Source of the DNA: MnTg04 sp964568075
GTDB taxonomy: Bacteria > Pseudomonadota > Gammaproteobacteria > Steroidobacterales > MnTg04
Direction: 5' to 3'
NCBI GenBank assembly: GCA_964568075.1
Contig: CAZMOM010000015.1
Coordinates: forward strand, 13,367 to 77,366
Length of the DNA stretch: 64,000 bases
In this document: piece by piece, positions 56,001-63,829 of the stretch
Position numbering within the stretch: the stretch's first letter is position 1
Layout of the letters: each line of letters begins with the position of its first letter
Translations under genes and position numbers: made by a program
The notes under the pieces: generated by a model
What the model saw: the letters and a program-made list of their open reading frames with translations, nothing else
Databases searched by the model: none
Told to the model about the DNA's origin: nothing

Positions 56001-56628
56001 CGGGGTTCAGCGCACGCTTCCGGTGCTCATAGACCAGTTCCGCGTCGATCATCGCGCGTATTTGATCGACCGACAGCAAGTTAATTTTGCTGATCTCGTG
56101 CGAGGTTCGGAATCCGTCGAAGAAATGAATGAACGGAACGCGGGCCTCGAGCGTCGCGGCATGACTGATCAGGGCCAGGTCCTGGGCGGCCTGCACGGAT
56201 GAAGCCGCGAGCAAACCGAAACCCGTCGTGCGGGCGGCCATGACATCCTGGTGATCACCGAAGATGGACAAGGCCTGCGCCGCCAGGGACCGCGATGCGA
56301 CATGGAAAACCGCCGAGGTCAGTTCCCCCGCGATTTTGTACATATTCGGCAGCATCAGCATCAGGCCCTGTGAGGCCGTGAAGGTCGTGGTTAATGCACC
56401 GGTCTGTAACGCCCCGTGCGCGGTACCTGCGGCGCCACCCTCGCTTTGCATCTGAATGATGTCGGGGACATGACCCCAGATATTCTCCTTACCACTTGCG
56501 GACCATACGTCGGCCAGCTCAGCCATCGGTGAAGAGGGCGTAATAGGATAGATCGAGCAAATCTCACTGACCGAGTAGGCGACCCGCGCGACCGCCTCGT
56601 TGGCATCGAGTGTGCGTTTCTCGGTCAT
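53059..56628 (-). CDS. nifJ: pyruvate:ferredoxin (flavodoxin) oxidoreductase
   Basis: Single-chain enzyme of 1189 residues that interconverts pyruvate and acetyl-CoA + CO2 with ferredoxin or flavodoxin. Domains in order: alpha (CSIYPITPSSPMAELADVWS), transketolase-like domain II (IILMGSGADTVMQTIDALPE), gamma (FFGLGSDGTVGANKNSIKII), two [4Fe-4S] clusters (CIQCGNCGFVCPH and CTGCNLCVDACPV), and the TPP domain (SACAGCGETPYIKLLSQLFG, ANATGCSSIFGGNLPTTPWS). The length is normal for NifJ. The ATG at 56628 overlaps the upstream stop as TGATG; a GTG one codon earlier is less likely. Confidence 0.95.
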   Translation of the reverse strand: MTEKRTLDANEAVARVAYSVSEICSIYPITPSSPMAELADVWSASGKENIWGHVPDIIQMQSEGGAAGTAHGALQTGALTTTFTASQGLMLMLPNMYKIAGELTSAVFHVASRSLAAQALSIFGDHQDVMAARTTGFGLLAASSVQAAQDLALISHAATLEARVPFIHFFDGFRTSHEISKINLLSVDQIRAMIDAELVYEHRKRALNPDNPFIRGTAQNPDVYFQARESVNRFYAVTPRIVQQTMDRFAELTGRQYGLFDYHGDPEAKRIIILMGSGADTVMQTIDALPEQGLGLVNVRLYRPFSAEHLLAAIPGAARSIAVLDRTKEIGASGEPLYQDVVTVLAEAAGDGRLESMPKVIGGRYGLSSKEFTPAMVKAIFDELGKPQPKNHFTIGIHDDVTHTSLDYDPKFEIESDEVTRALFFGLGSDGTVGANKNSIKIIGENTDLYCQGYFVFDSKKSGSQTVSHLRFGPEQIHAPYLIQSANFIACHQFNLIEKIEVLRNAAAGSVFLLNSPYSADEVWDKLPQPVQEAIVIRGIRFHVIDASSVAREAGMGERINTVMQACFFALSDVLPRAEAIRQIKKSIEKTYRAKGQTVIDQNFAAVDAALDHLCAVEITGTISSTRPLDEVVPSEAPRFVREVTAAMMRGHGDDLPVSKLPVDGTFPSGTARWEKSNVSDRVPAWEPDLCIQCGNCGFVCPHSVIRAKFYHESVLDDAPQGFQSAPISARGFPETRYTLQVYPEDCTGCNLCVDACPVRSPDDEQVRAINMTDKAPLLEQGKTNVEFFESLQFSDRAKVDFSSVRGAQFLEPLFEFSSACAGCGETPYIKLLSQLFGPRLLVANATGCSSIFGGNLPTTPWSKNREGSGPAWSNSLFEDNAEFGLGMRIAADHHMKIAKRLVMELELQIGAQFADELVNASQRVGSEIRAQRRRVARLKIQLRRMCDQDHNDKAAALLSIVDHLVRRSIWLVGGDGWAYDIGAGGLDHVLAGGRNVNVLVLDTEVYSNTGGQMSKATPLGASARFASAGKRSGKKDLALQAISYGNVYVAQVAMGANSQQTLLAMREAEEYQGPSLILAYSHCIAHGYDMADGLRQQKLAAASGYWPLIRYNPALRAAGKKPLVLDSPRPSIPLKEYAYNEMRYKILTRTNPEEAEKLMQSAQELVELRWQTYEHMAKQEPAKFQPAG

Positions 56629-58331
56629 CACATCCGGGCCTCGCCGGCATCAGGTTCATCGATCATCTCGATCGCATGGCAGGGACACTGTTCATAACAA
56701 ACGGCGCACCCCGTGCACAGATCGAAGTCGAAGCGATAGCGCTTGCCGGGGCCGAGCTTGATGATCGCGCTTTCGGGACACGCGCCATAACAGCCATCAC
56801 ACTCGAAACAATTGCCGCAGGACAGGCAACGCTTCGCCTCGAACAGGGCATCTGCCGCCGACAGATTCTGCATGATCTCATCGAAACCACTTTGACGATC
56901 CGCTACCGGCAATCGTTCCTGCTCTACCTGCGGCGCCGACGTGCGATACCAAAGCTGCAGCTTCTCGTGCCCGATCAACGTGTGCCGGGGTGAGCGGCGG
57001 TAAGTCGTGCCATTGAGATAAGCGTCAATATGGCGTGCCGCCTGTTTGCCATGACCGACGGCGATCGTCACGGAGCGCTCGCTCGGGACCATGTCGCCAC
57101 CGGCAAAAATGCCTGCATGACCGGTCATCATGTTGTCGTCGACAATCACGCTGTGGTCGGGCTTGAACTCGATGTCCGGTACTGCTTCCAGGAAAGCCGT
57201 GTCAGTATCCTGTCCGACGGCCAGAATCAGTGAATCAGCCTCCAGGGATTCAAATTTTCCGGTCGGTTGCGGACGGCCGCTCTCGTCGAGTTCCATCACC
57301 TCAACCTTGAAGGTCGACCGGTCGATCTCCTTGATTGTGCGCAACCAGTTGATCTTGATGCCTTCTTCCAGCGCTTCGTCCGCTTCGAAGTCATGGGCCG
57401 GCATGCTGGTGCGATCGCGCCGGTAAATTATCATCGCCTCATCGGCGCCGAGCCTTTTGGCGGTTCGGGCCGCGTCCATGGCCGTGTTGCCACCACCGTA
57501 AATTGCGACTCGACGGCCGATCTTCGGCGGGTCCCCCTCGCTGGTACTGCTGAGAAAACTGACGGCATCGAGAATCTTGCCGGCATCCCGCGTCGGGATA
57601 TCGATCTTCTTGCTGATATGCGCGCCGACCGCAACGAAGACCGCATCGAATCCGCCCGCCTCCTGTTCGGCGAGAACATCCTCGACGCGATGGTTCAGCG
57701 TGATCTTTACGCCCGCATCCTCGATGCGCTCAATTTCAGCAAGCAATTCATCGCGCGGCATCCGGTAAGCCGGGATGCCAAAATGGATCATGCCACCCGG
57801 TACCGGCCCGGCCTCGCGAATCTCGACCGCATGTCCCATGCCGGTCAGGTGATAGGCGGCCGAGAGTCCGCTCGGCCCGGCGCCGACGATCAGGATCCTT
57901 TTGCCGCTACTGCTATCCGACTTCGAAAATCTCCAGCCTTTTTCCAACGCCAGGTCGCCGAGAAAGCGCTCTACTGCATGGATGCTGACCGCGCTGTCGG
58001 TGAACGCGCGATTGCAGACGTCTTCACACGGGTGGTAACAGACCCGGCCATGAATCGACGGCATCGGGTTATTGCGTACCAGTTCCCGCCATGCCTCCTC
58101 ATACCGGCCAGCCTGTGCGAGAGCCAGCCAGGCCTGAATATCTTCACCTGCGGGACAGGCATCGTTACACGGTGGCAGTAAATCGACGAACTCAGGCCGG
58201 CGGCTGCGCAATGCACCCGTGCCCCGGTCGTGGCGCGTCAGATCCGCGCGCTTTGTCAGGTCAGTAGCTGCCATGATATTGGCTTGATTATAAGACGGGC
58301 CAGCCGCGGCGGCATCAGGGCATTTACTCAT
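56628..58331 (-). CDS. GltD-like NAD(P)H oxidoreductase with ferredoxin domain
   Basis: A 567-residue flavoprotein. The N-terminal Fe-S domain has CNDACPAGEDIQAWL and GRVCYHPCEDVCN. The FAD site is RILIVGAGPSGLSAAYHLTG, and the NAD(P) site is RVAIYGGGNTAMDAARTAKR. The C-terminal domain adds two [4Fe-4S] groups (CLSCGNCFECDGCYGACPES and CTGCAVCYEQCPCHAIEM). The start is the ATG at 58331 with AGGAGT 8 bases upstream; the frame also has an ATG at 58274. Coupled to nifJ by a TGATG overlap, it probably connects NAD(P)H with the ferredoxin pool used by that enzyme. Confidence 0.88.
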   Translation of the reverse strand: MSKCPDAAAAGPSYNQANIMAATDLTKRADLTRHDRGTGALRSRRPEFVDLLPPCNDACPAGEDIQAWLALAQAGRYEEAWRELVRNNPMPSIHGRVCYHPCEDVCNRAFTDSAVSIHAVERFLGDLALEKGWRFSKSDSSSGKRILIVGAGPSGLSAAYHLTGMGHAVEIREAGPVPGGMIHFGIPAYRMPRDELLAEIERIEDAGVKITLNHRVEDVLAEQEAGGFDAVFVAVGAHISKKIDIPTRDAGKILDAVSFLSSTSEGDPPKIGRRVAIYGGGNTAMDAARTAKRLGADEAMIIYRRDRTSMPAHDFEADEALEEGIKINWLRTIKEIDRSTFKVEVMELDESGRPQPTGKFESLEADSLILAVGQDTDTAFLEAVPDIEFKPDHSVIVDDNMMTGHAGIFAGGDMVPSERSVTIAVGHGKQAARHIDAYLNGTTYRRSPRHTLIGHEKLQLWYRTSAPQVEQERLPVADRQSGFDEIMQNLSAADALFEAKRCLSCGNCFECDGCYGACPESAIIKLGPGKRYRFDFDLCTGCAVCYEQCPCHAIEMIDEPDAGEARM

Positions 58332-58429
58332 GCGCAAGACTCCTATCTCAAAAGCCAGCGTTACCGTTGGTTCTGAGAACCTGCTATTCCTGTCGCTGCG
58401 GAAGCGCGATTATGGTTCTATTGGATCAC

Positions 58430-58492
58430 GGGCGGACAAATTCGTCGGGATCGACAAGGACGTGCGACGCGCGCCCGCAGGTTGATCGCCAG
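58430..58492. repeat. dispersed 63 bp repeat, left copy
   Basis: GGGCGGACAAATTC... matches the copy at 61535-61597 at 55 of 63 positions, same orientation. The hairpins seen in the right copy are only partly kept here. Confidence 0.7.
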
Positions 58493-58552
58493 AAGATGAC
58501 GCTAGTCACCAACGGCCAGCACGCGCAAAAAAGAGCGCAATGGGAGAGAACG

Positions 58553-58945
58553 ATGAGCTCAAACACACGCACGAGCACAGCTGCATTGGTTTGCTTTTGC
58601 CTGCTGCTGAACACCGCTTGCACCACGACCGCCAGCCGCGCAACGGCTGATGCCAGATCGGGGGAGCGGGCCATCAAACAGGGCGACAAAGTGACAGTGG
58701 TCTTGATGTCTGGTGACAGATTTGAACTGGTGGTTGTCGAGAACCAGGACGACCACTTCATCGGTACCGACGAGTTCGGAAATGGCGAGACGATCTACTG
58801 GGACGACGTGCACTCGATCGACGTCACGGTGGTCAGCGTGGTCAAGACCGCGGCCGCCGCACCGCTTGTGGTTGCTGGCGTCGCGATAGCGCTCGCTGTT
58901 GTAATAGTCGGGGGGATTTTCGCGATACTAGGGGGCGGGTTGTAG
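58553..58945 (+). CDS. small putative lipoprotein with C-terminal membrane helix
   Basis: From the ATG at 58553, with GGGAGAG upstream, the protein has 130 residues. The N-terminus is a lipoprotein-like signal (ALVCFCLLLNTACTTTASR) with a slightly irregular lipobox (NTAC). Residues about 40-95 form a small beta-rich domain (GDKVTVVLMSGDRFELVVVE, DEFGNGETIYWDDVHSIDV). A hydrophobic, Gly-rich helix ends the protein (VVAGVAIALAVVIVGGIFAI). The family is not recognised. Upstream sequence in the same frame carries the 63 bp repeat and is not part of the gene. Confidence 0.7.
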   Translation: MSSNTRTSTAALVCFCLLLNTACTTTASRATADARSGERAIKQGDKVTVVLMSGDRFELVVVENQDDHFIGTDEFGNGETIYWDDVHSIDVTVVSVVKTAAAAPLVVAGVAIALAVVIVGGIFAILGGGL

Positions 58946-59317
58946 TTCGACCATTTGCCAAATCTGTCTCGATGCACGCGGTATAAGGACGATCCAGGGC
59001 CCGGCTTTCTCGGGTCTTTAATAATTTTCTTCGAACTACACGCGGATTTTCAGTCTGCTGATCTATCTTGTCGCTACACGACCCAGCGACCTGGCACTTA
59101 ATGGGGTCCCCGGGGGTTGCGTTCAATTCGGTGTCGGCGTCGGTCATAATCCCGGTGAGTCTTGCATTATTATCAGTGGCAGTAACTCGCATGACGACAT
59201 GCTTGCCGCGACGGTGAGTTTTGCATTGGACAGGGCGAAAAAACCCAGTGTGTAAAGAAGGAATGCCTGGCATTGAAATTGTGGAACTGAATTGTTAGGG
59301 CAGGAGCCTGCGAAAAA
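58946..59317. other. gene-free region with tRNA-Phe-like fragment
   Basis: No protein-like frame is seen in these 372 bp. ACACGCGGATTTTCAGT at 59038-59054 is identical to 61625-61641. On the minus strand it reads as the anticodon loop (CTGAAAA) and 3' stem of a tRNA-Phe, here followed by AGTTCGAA with 4 bp missing. A promoter for the Tat-exported protein gene is expected near the right end. Confidence 0.5.
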
Positions 59318-60742
59318 ATGAAATCACAAAAACCGTACTTATCCAACAGAGCTTTGCTGACACGCAGAGGCTTTCTAAAAACCGCAGGTGCTGCTGGTGC
59401 AGTGCTGGCTGGTGGCCTGACCGCAAGGGAGGTTTTTGCAAGCGATAATCCGGAATTGGCGGCTCCGACTGAGCCGTGCGGTTTTTCCGAATTGCCTCCC
59501 GGCTTTGTCTATCTGAATAGCGGCACTGAAGGTTCGATGCCCGATTGCGTGATTTCTACCTACCGAAATGGCCTGAGAAAATGGGCGAGCGATCCAACCA
59601 CATCTTATGAGACTGACCCGGTGCTCGGTAAACGGCAGGAATTGAACCGGGAGAAGGTTGCCCGGTTTTTGGATGTCGGGAAGAACAACATATGCCTCAC
59701 AGACAACACCACGATGGGATTGAGCATGACCCTGATGGGGTTGAATTTTCGTCCCAATGATCGGGTTGTCATCACCAATCACGAACATCCAGCCATCAGG
59801 TCTCCCCTGCAGGTCCTGCAAGAAAGAGTGGGGCTCCGGGTAGAAACACAATCCTTTCCACCCCATGAAATTCTGAGCCGGATGGATTCGACCGAGCTCC
59901 TCGATGCGCTTTTTCCGAATACGCCCGCCCTGAGGGGATCGAAGGCACTGTGTGTTTCTCACGTCTATCCGGCGACCGGGGTGCGCCTGCCCCTGCAAGC
60001 GCTCAGAGCAAAAGCCGAAGAACTCGATATCCGCTACCTGATAGTCGATGGAGCCCAGGCGATCGGAATGGTTGACTTGACCAGCCTCGAGGACGATTTG
60101 GAACACTGCGATTTTTACGCCTGCCCAGGTCACAAATGGCTGAACGGACCGCCAAGTACCGGGGTGCTCTACATACGAGATGCAAACATTCGCCCGCCGG
60201 AGTTTTATCCCACGATTTCACAGAGGATGGGAGAATATACAGGTTGTGGTGATGATTCCGATTCCTGCTTCCCTATCGCTGAAGCGCTTCAGGTAAGAGG
60301 TTGCAGCAACGCCCCCGGTTTTGCAGCAATGATCAGCGCAATGAAGTTTTCCGAGGATGAGGGAGGTCCGGCGAAGATCGAAAAACACATACTGGGGCTG
60401 TCTCGAGAAGTTAAAAATATCATCCTGTCCCGGGCGCCACATTGCATGGTCTCACCGCACTCCGACACTGCACTTTTGTCCGGGCTCACTGCATTCCTTC
60501 CGTTCAGGTGGGGTAATCCACAAAAGTTTTTTAAAGATAAGAAAACCGCAGAATGGGTGGTTAGTGAGTTATTGAAGAAAAATATCCAGGTCCGGTCTAT
60601 CGATTTTTCGAATGCGGATTACACAAACCAATCTGCTAAGCAGTCATACGCCATACGAGTTTCGACAGGCTATTTTAATACGGCCGGGGAGATCGAAATT
60701 TTCAAGCATGCTCTGCAAGAAGTACTGATGCGTATCAGTTAA
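59318..60742 (+). CDS. Tat-exported class V aminotransferase-like protein
   Basis: A 474-residue PLP-fold protein beginning with a twin-arginine signal (LTRRGFLKTAGAAGAVLAGG, Arg16-Arg17). The aminotransferase domain contains VYLNSGTEGSMPDCVISTYR, NTTMGLSMTLMGLNF, YLIVDGAQAIGMVDLTSLED with the PLP-contacting Asp, and YACPGHKWLNGPPSTGVLYI with the PLP lysine. The nearest families are isopenicillin-N-epimerase-like and selenocysteine-lyase-like enzymes. A folded PLP enzyme exported by Tat is unusual. The ATG lies after AGGAGCCTG. It stands alone in its orientation between repeat-rich flanks. Confidence 0.85.
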   Translation: MKSQKPYLSNRALLTRRGFLKTAGAAGAVLAGGLTAREVFASDNPELAAPTEPCGFSELPPGFVYLNSGTEGSMPDCVISTYRNGLRKWASDPTTSYETDPVLGKRQELNREKVARFLDVGKNNICLTDNTTMGLSMTLMGLNFRPNDRVVITNHEHPAIRSPLQVLQERVGLRVETQSFPPHEILSRMDSTELLDALFPNTPALRGSKALCVSHVYPATGVRLPLQALRAKAEELDIRYLIVDGAQAIGMVDLTSLEDDLEHCDFYACPGHKWLNGPPSTGVLYIRDANIRPPEFYPTISQRMGEYTGCGDDSDSCFPIAEALQVRGCSNAPGFAAMISAMKFSEDEGGPAKIEKHILGLSREVKNIILSRAPHCMVSPHSDTALLSGLTAFLPFRWGNPQKFFKDKKTAEWVVSELLKKNIQVRSIDFSNADYTNQSAKQSYAIRVSTGYFNTAGEIEIFKHALQEVLMRIS

Positions 60743-60849
60743 TACACAGCCGCTTCGTTACTTGGCTTCAGCCCCTCCCAAAAAAAAGCCCGTTGCGGTG
60801 TTTTCGCGTGTTTGTGGTCGCCACGGGCACACCAGGTTGCCGTGCCGAG

Positions 60850-61377
60850 TCACATCTCCGCAATCGTTCGGCCGAAGTCATCGACCTTATTCCAATCCGT
60901 AAAATCGACTACTGTCTGAAGATCCGTCGGCCCTTTGGTCATCCACATTATAAATCTGATGATCTGGCGGTCCCAAAAATCGTATATTGGATAGTTTATT
61001 TTTCCCGCAAATACCGCCAGTTTCAGTGGCTGCCAGGATATTTGCTTTAGAAATTTCTGCAGGTATGGATTGCTCTCCGGTTGACCCTTCTCCGACTTGC
61101 GAGCGACAACATTAACCGAGAAAAAAGCGTTCGGCCTGCTTTCGAGTTTCTGTCGATTTTTCCTGATGAACTCGAAAACCTGCGGGCGATGCTTCCCATA
61201 GCGGATACTTGCTCCAATTACGACCTTGTCGAATGGCTCGAGATCGATATTCGGGTCATCGTCGATAAACGATAAAACGACCCGATGGTCCTGCTCCTCG
61301 GCCACCTGCTTTAATCGCTCGCAGATTCGCCGTGTATGTCCGTCCGTAGTAGAGTAAACGATGAGTATTTTTGCCAT
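60850..61377 (-). CDS. hemG: HemG-like protoporphyrinogen oxidase (flavodoxin domain)
   Basis: A 175-residue flavodoxin-fold protein. The FMN phosphate loop is ILIVYSTTDGHTRRICERL, followed by FDKVVIGASIRYGKHRPQVF and FSVNVVARKSEKGQPESNPY, and the distinctive C-terminal FWDRQIIRFIMWMTKGPTD. These segments match menaquinone-dependent protoporphyrinogen IX oxidase HemG, which feeds electrons from heme synthesis into the respiratory quinone pool. The length is normal. It converges with the Tat-exported protein gene. Confidence 0.88.
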   Translation of the reverse strand: MAKILIVYSTTDGHTRRICERLKQVAEEQDHRVVLSFIDDDPNIDLEPFDKVVIGASIRYGKHRPQVFEFIRKNRQKLESRPNAFFSVNVVARKSEKGQPESNPYLQKFLKQISWQPLKLAVFAGKINYPIYDFWDRQIIRFIMWMTKGPTDLQTVVDFTDWNKVDDFGRTIAEM

Positions 61378-61524
61378 TCTCAGATACGACTTTTCTCTGC
61401 TGTTGCCGGTATTTGCTCAAGTTTTTCTATCGACGACCTGACAACGCCCGGACAGTAGTATGCAGCATCACTGATCAGGTTCCGAGGACCTCCAACTGGC
61501 GGGCACCCTGCGGCACATGTGGAA

Positions 61525-61640
61525 TGGTGGTCAGGGGCAGACAAATTCCTCGGGAACGACAAGGACGTGCGAAGCACGCCCGCAGGGCGAGCGCCAGGGA
61601 TGGCGCGAGTCTATTGAACTGCCGACACGCGGATTTTCAG
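61525..61640 (-). repeat. tRNA-Phe-like 3' half split by a hairpin-rich insert
   Basis: On the minus strand, 61640-61614 reads CTGAAAA (loop with GAA anticodon), TCCGC, GTGTC, GGCAG, TTCAA: the anticodon loop, its 3' stem, variable loop, T-stem and start of the T-loop. About 71 bp then intervene, and 61540-61525 continues CTGCC, CCTGACC, A, CCA: the T-stem 3' strand, acceptor strand, discriminator and CCA end, all with correct tRNA lengths. The insert has four short perfect hairpins on the plus strand: 61546-61556, 61566-61578, 61577-61589 and 61591-61606. The 5' half of the tRNA is absent, so this is not a functional tRNA. Confidence 0.65.
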
Positions 61641-61718
61641 TGAATTGATTTCACGGCCCGAGGTAATGCAATCAGACGTTTCCCGGCAGATTCTTAACGC
61701 GGTAGATGATCCTGATTT

Positions 61719-61742
61719 GGGCACCACAGTGGGCACCACAGT
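61719..61742. repeat. tandem duplication of GGGCACCACAGT
   Basis: Two exact 12 bp copies in a row, 78 bp to the right of the tRNA-Phe-like fragment. They could be integrase-binding or simple duplication; the sequence alone does not decide. Confidence 0.6.
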
Positions 61743-62093
61743 GCAAGTGTCCGCTTTTCGTATCGCCAGGTTCGTGGCGCTTGCAAACAAAGAAACCCCA
61801 GAACAGTTGCGGGGCTTTACTTTCAGTTTCAGGGATCGGAAAATCACATTCTCAGAGCCACTGGTAACGCTGGCATCTGAGACATTTAGGGGTAAGAATG
61901 CTGAGATCCGGTGTTCCGGCCCCGTGGTGGGTCGATGGTTGCTCATTGAGGCGGCTCAAGACAGATATTGTGCGGTCGAGAACTCGTGTTTTTCCTGTAC
62001 CGGGCCATCGTCGGCACGAACGAGCCTGCCGGGGCTGAACTCAGGCGACGTTCGGTCCGTCTTTACCGTTTGGCAATTGTTAGGCTTATCAGT

Positions 62094-62861
62094 ATGCAAT
62101 GTAGCTATTTCGTATCCGATATACATATCACGTTACCGGAGCACCCACGCACCGGTCTTTTCACAGCGTTTCTCCGCACTTTGTCAGGCGGCAGAAATGT
62201 CAGTCACTTGTTCTTGATGGGAGACGTCTTCGATCTGTGGCTCGCCGATCATCGGTATTTTATCGACAAGTATCAGTCTGTCATCGACGAGATCCTCCGC
62301 CTCAAAGACGAGGGCGTTGAGATTCATTACTTTGAAGGTAATCATGACCTTCACCTTCGGTACTATTGGGCTGACCGGCTCGGACTGACCGTCCACGACG
62401 GGCCGGTCTATGTCGAGCTTTGCAACCAGACATTACGGCTGGAGCACGGTGACGAAATGGATCCTGATGATCGCGGATATCGCTTCTTGCGCTGGTTCCT
62501 GAGAACGCCACCAATTCGATTCTTGATTTGCCGCTTACCAGGCGCGTTGATTGTACGCATCGGCGAACGAGCGAGCGCGACGAGCCGCACATATATAACC
62601 AAGAGGAAGACGATCGCAGACGTCGACGCGGTCACCAAGATTCGTGCCCATGCGAAACGAGCTTACGCGGCAAAACCGTTCGATATCATCATCTCGGGCC
62701 ATGTGCATACAAGAGACGACCATATTTTCCGTGTCGGGACGAAGAGATTTCGGTCGGTCAATCTCGGAACCTGGCTCGATGCGCCGTGTTATTTCAAAAT
62801 CGACGAGTCCGGGAATCGCCTTTTTGAGCTTTCAGGCAGCGATATGGCACTATTAACGTAG
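62094..62861 (+). CDS. lpxH: LpxH-like UDP-2,3-diacylglucosamine diphosphatase
   Basis: Metallophosphatase of 255 residues that makes lipid X in lipid A synthesis. The metal-binding motifs are YFVSDIH (Asp9, His11), FLMGDVFDLW, YFEGNHDLHLRYY and IISGHVHTRDD, plus RLEHGDEMDPDD. The region VRIGERASATSRTYITKRKT is basic and typical of the family. The frame is open upstream to 61968, but the ATG at 62094 gives the conserved start. The following gene begins 29 bp later, suggesting an operon for a lipid A sugar. Confidence 0.85.
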   Translation: MQCSYFVSDIHITLPEHPRTGLFTAFLRTLSGGRNVSHLFLMGDVFDLWLADHRYFIDKYQSVIDEILRLKDEGVEIHYFEGNHDLHLRYYWADRLGLTVHDGPVYVELCNQTLRLEHGDEMDPDDRGYRFLRWFLRTPPIRFLICRLPGALIVRIGERASATSRTYITKRKTIADVDAVTKIRAHAKRAYAAKPFDIIISGHVHTRDDHIFRVGTKRFRSVNLGTWLDAPCYFKIDESGNRLFELSGSDMALLT

Positions 62862-62890
62862 CAGGTAATAAATCAAGCGGTGGAAATTTC

Positions 62891-63829
62891 ATGCGCCGTA
62901 TAAGAACTGCAGTTATCGGAGTTGGGCGCCAGGGGCGCTGGCACGCAGACAAGCTAGTTGCGCTCGAGAATTCGAACCTGGTGGCAGTGGCTGACATAGA
63001 CGGTGAGAGATGTCGTGCGGTTGCCTCAGATCTGGATGTCGATGCAGTTGGCGATTTTCACGATCTGATCGGCGAGGTTGATGCAGTCAGTATCGCCACG
63101 CCCGCACCGACGCACTTCGACATCGCCAGTGCTTTTCTGCAAAACGGTATCCACGTTCTCGTGGAGAAACCGGTTACGGCGACAGTTGATGAAGCGCGTG
63201 ACCTGGTCGAGCTTGCTGACGGCAAGAATGTCATCTTTCAGGTCGGGCATCTTGAGAGGTTCAATCCCGCATTAATGGCGCTGGAGGGCTATGTTCGGGA
63301 ACCGCAGTTCATTGAATCGCATCGGATTGAGCCGTACAAACCGCGAGGACTTGATATCAGTGTAGTGCTGGACCTGATGATTCACGATATTGATCTCGTT
63401 CACAGCTTGGTACGATCCCCGGTGTCAAACGTGGATGCGACCGGACGATCAATCATGTCGGACAACATAGACATCGCGAATGCGCGGATCAGGTTTGAAA
63501 ATGGTTGCGTTGCGAACGTGACGAGTAGCCGTATTAGCTTCAAAATTGAACATACACTGAGGATTTTTCAGGCGAATGCTTATTTTTCCGTCGACTTGTA
63601 CAACAAGACATCCAGAATCTATCGAAAGAAAAAAGAGGGTCCGGTTGAGACTTTAGAGGATATCTCCATCGACAAATGGTTCTGTACGGCTAGCGACGCA
63701 CTGATGGCGCAAAGCGAGGCGTTTCTGGACTCAATCGCCGGCGGGCCTCCACCCATGGTTAACGGCCGCGTTGCCATGGAGGCACTGGAAACGGCGGCTG
63801 CAATCTGTGACATGATAGATACGTCATGA
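62891..63829 (+). CDS. Gfo/Idh/MocA oxidoreductase, GnnA-like
   Basis: A 312-residue NAD(P)-dependent sugar oxidoreductase. The Rossmann motif is TAVIGVGRQGRWHADKLVAL, followed by VLVEKPVTATVDEARDLVE with the catalytic EKP lysine and VVLDLMIHDIDLVHSLV with the active-site histidine. VGHLERFNPALMALEGYV and the position between lpxH and a DegT aminotransferase resemble GnnA, the UDP-GlcNAc 3-dehydrogenase that prepares UDP-GlcNAc3N for amide-linked lipid A. Another nucleotide-sugar dehydrogenase role cannot be excluded. Its stop overlaps the start of the next gene as ATGA. Confidence 0.85.
   Translation: MRRIRTAVIGVGRQGRWHADKLVALENSNLVAVADIDGERCRAVASDLDVDAVGDFHDLIGEVDAVSIATPAPTHFDIASAFLQNGIHVLVEKPVTATVDEARDLVELADGKNVIFQVGHLERFNPALMALEGYVREPQFIESHRIEPYKPRGLDISVVLDLMIHDIDLVHSLVRSPVSNVDATGRSIMSDNIDIANARIRFENGCVANVTSSRISFKIEHTLRIFQANAYFSVDLYNKTSRIYRKKKEGPVETLEDISIDKWFCTASDALMAQSEAFLDSIAGGPPPMVNGRVAMEALETAAAICDMIDTS

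Larger units (their letters stand above)
61378..62093. other. gene-free, repeat-rich region
   Basis: These 716 bp lack a convincing gene. They hold the tRNA-Phe-like 3' half with an inserted hairpin block (61525-61640), the 63 bp repeat, a tandem GGGCACCACAGT duplication (61719-61742), and a short palindrome near 61797 (CCCCAGAACAGTTGCGGGG). Frames at 61611-61946 (minus) and 61645-62217 (plus) cross these repeats and are probably not genes. Confidence 0.55.

Noticed and set aside
57267..58181. 304-codon plus-strand frame
   Set aside because: Antisense to the GltD-like oxidoreductase gene, no motifs.
58842..59273. 143-codon minus-strand frame
   Set aside because: Runs antisense into the lipoprotein gene and through the tRNA-like fragment; no signal or domain.
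61525..61640. functional tRNA-Phe gene
   Set aside because: Only the 3' half is present and it is interrupted; the D-arm and 5' acceptor strand are missing.
61611..61946. 111-codon minus-strand frame
   Set aside because: Translates across the tRNA-like fragment and the tandem repeat; typical spurious frame at attachment scars.
61645..62217. 190-codon plus-strand frame
   Set aside because: Overlaps the lpxH start in another frame and lacks a recognised domain or ribosome binding site.
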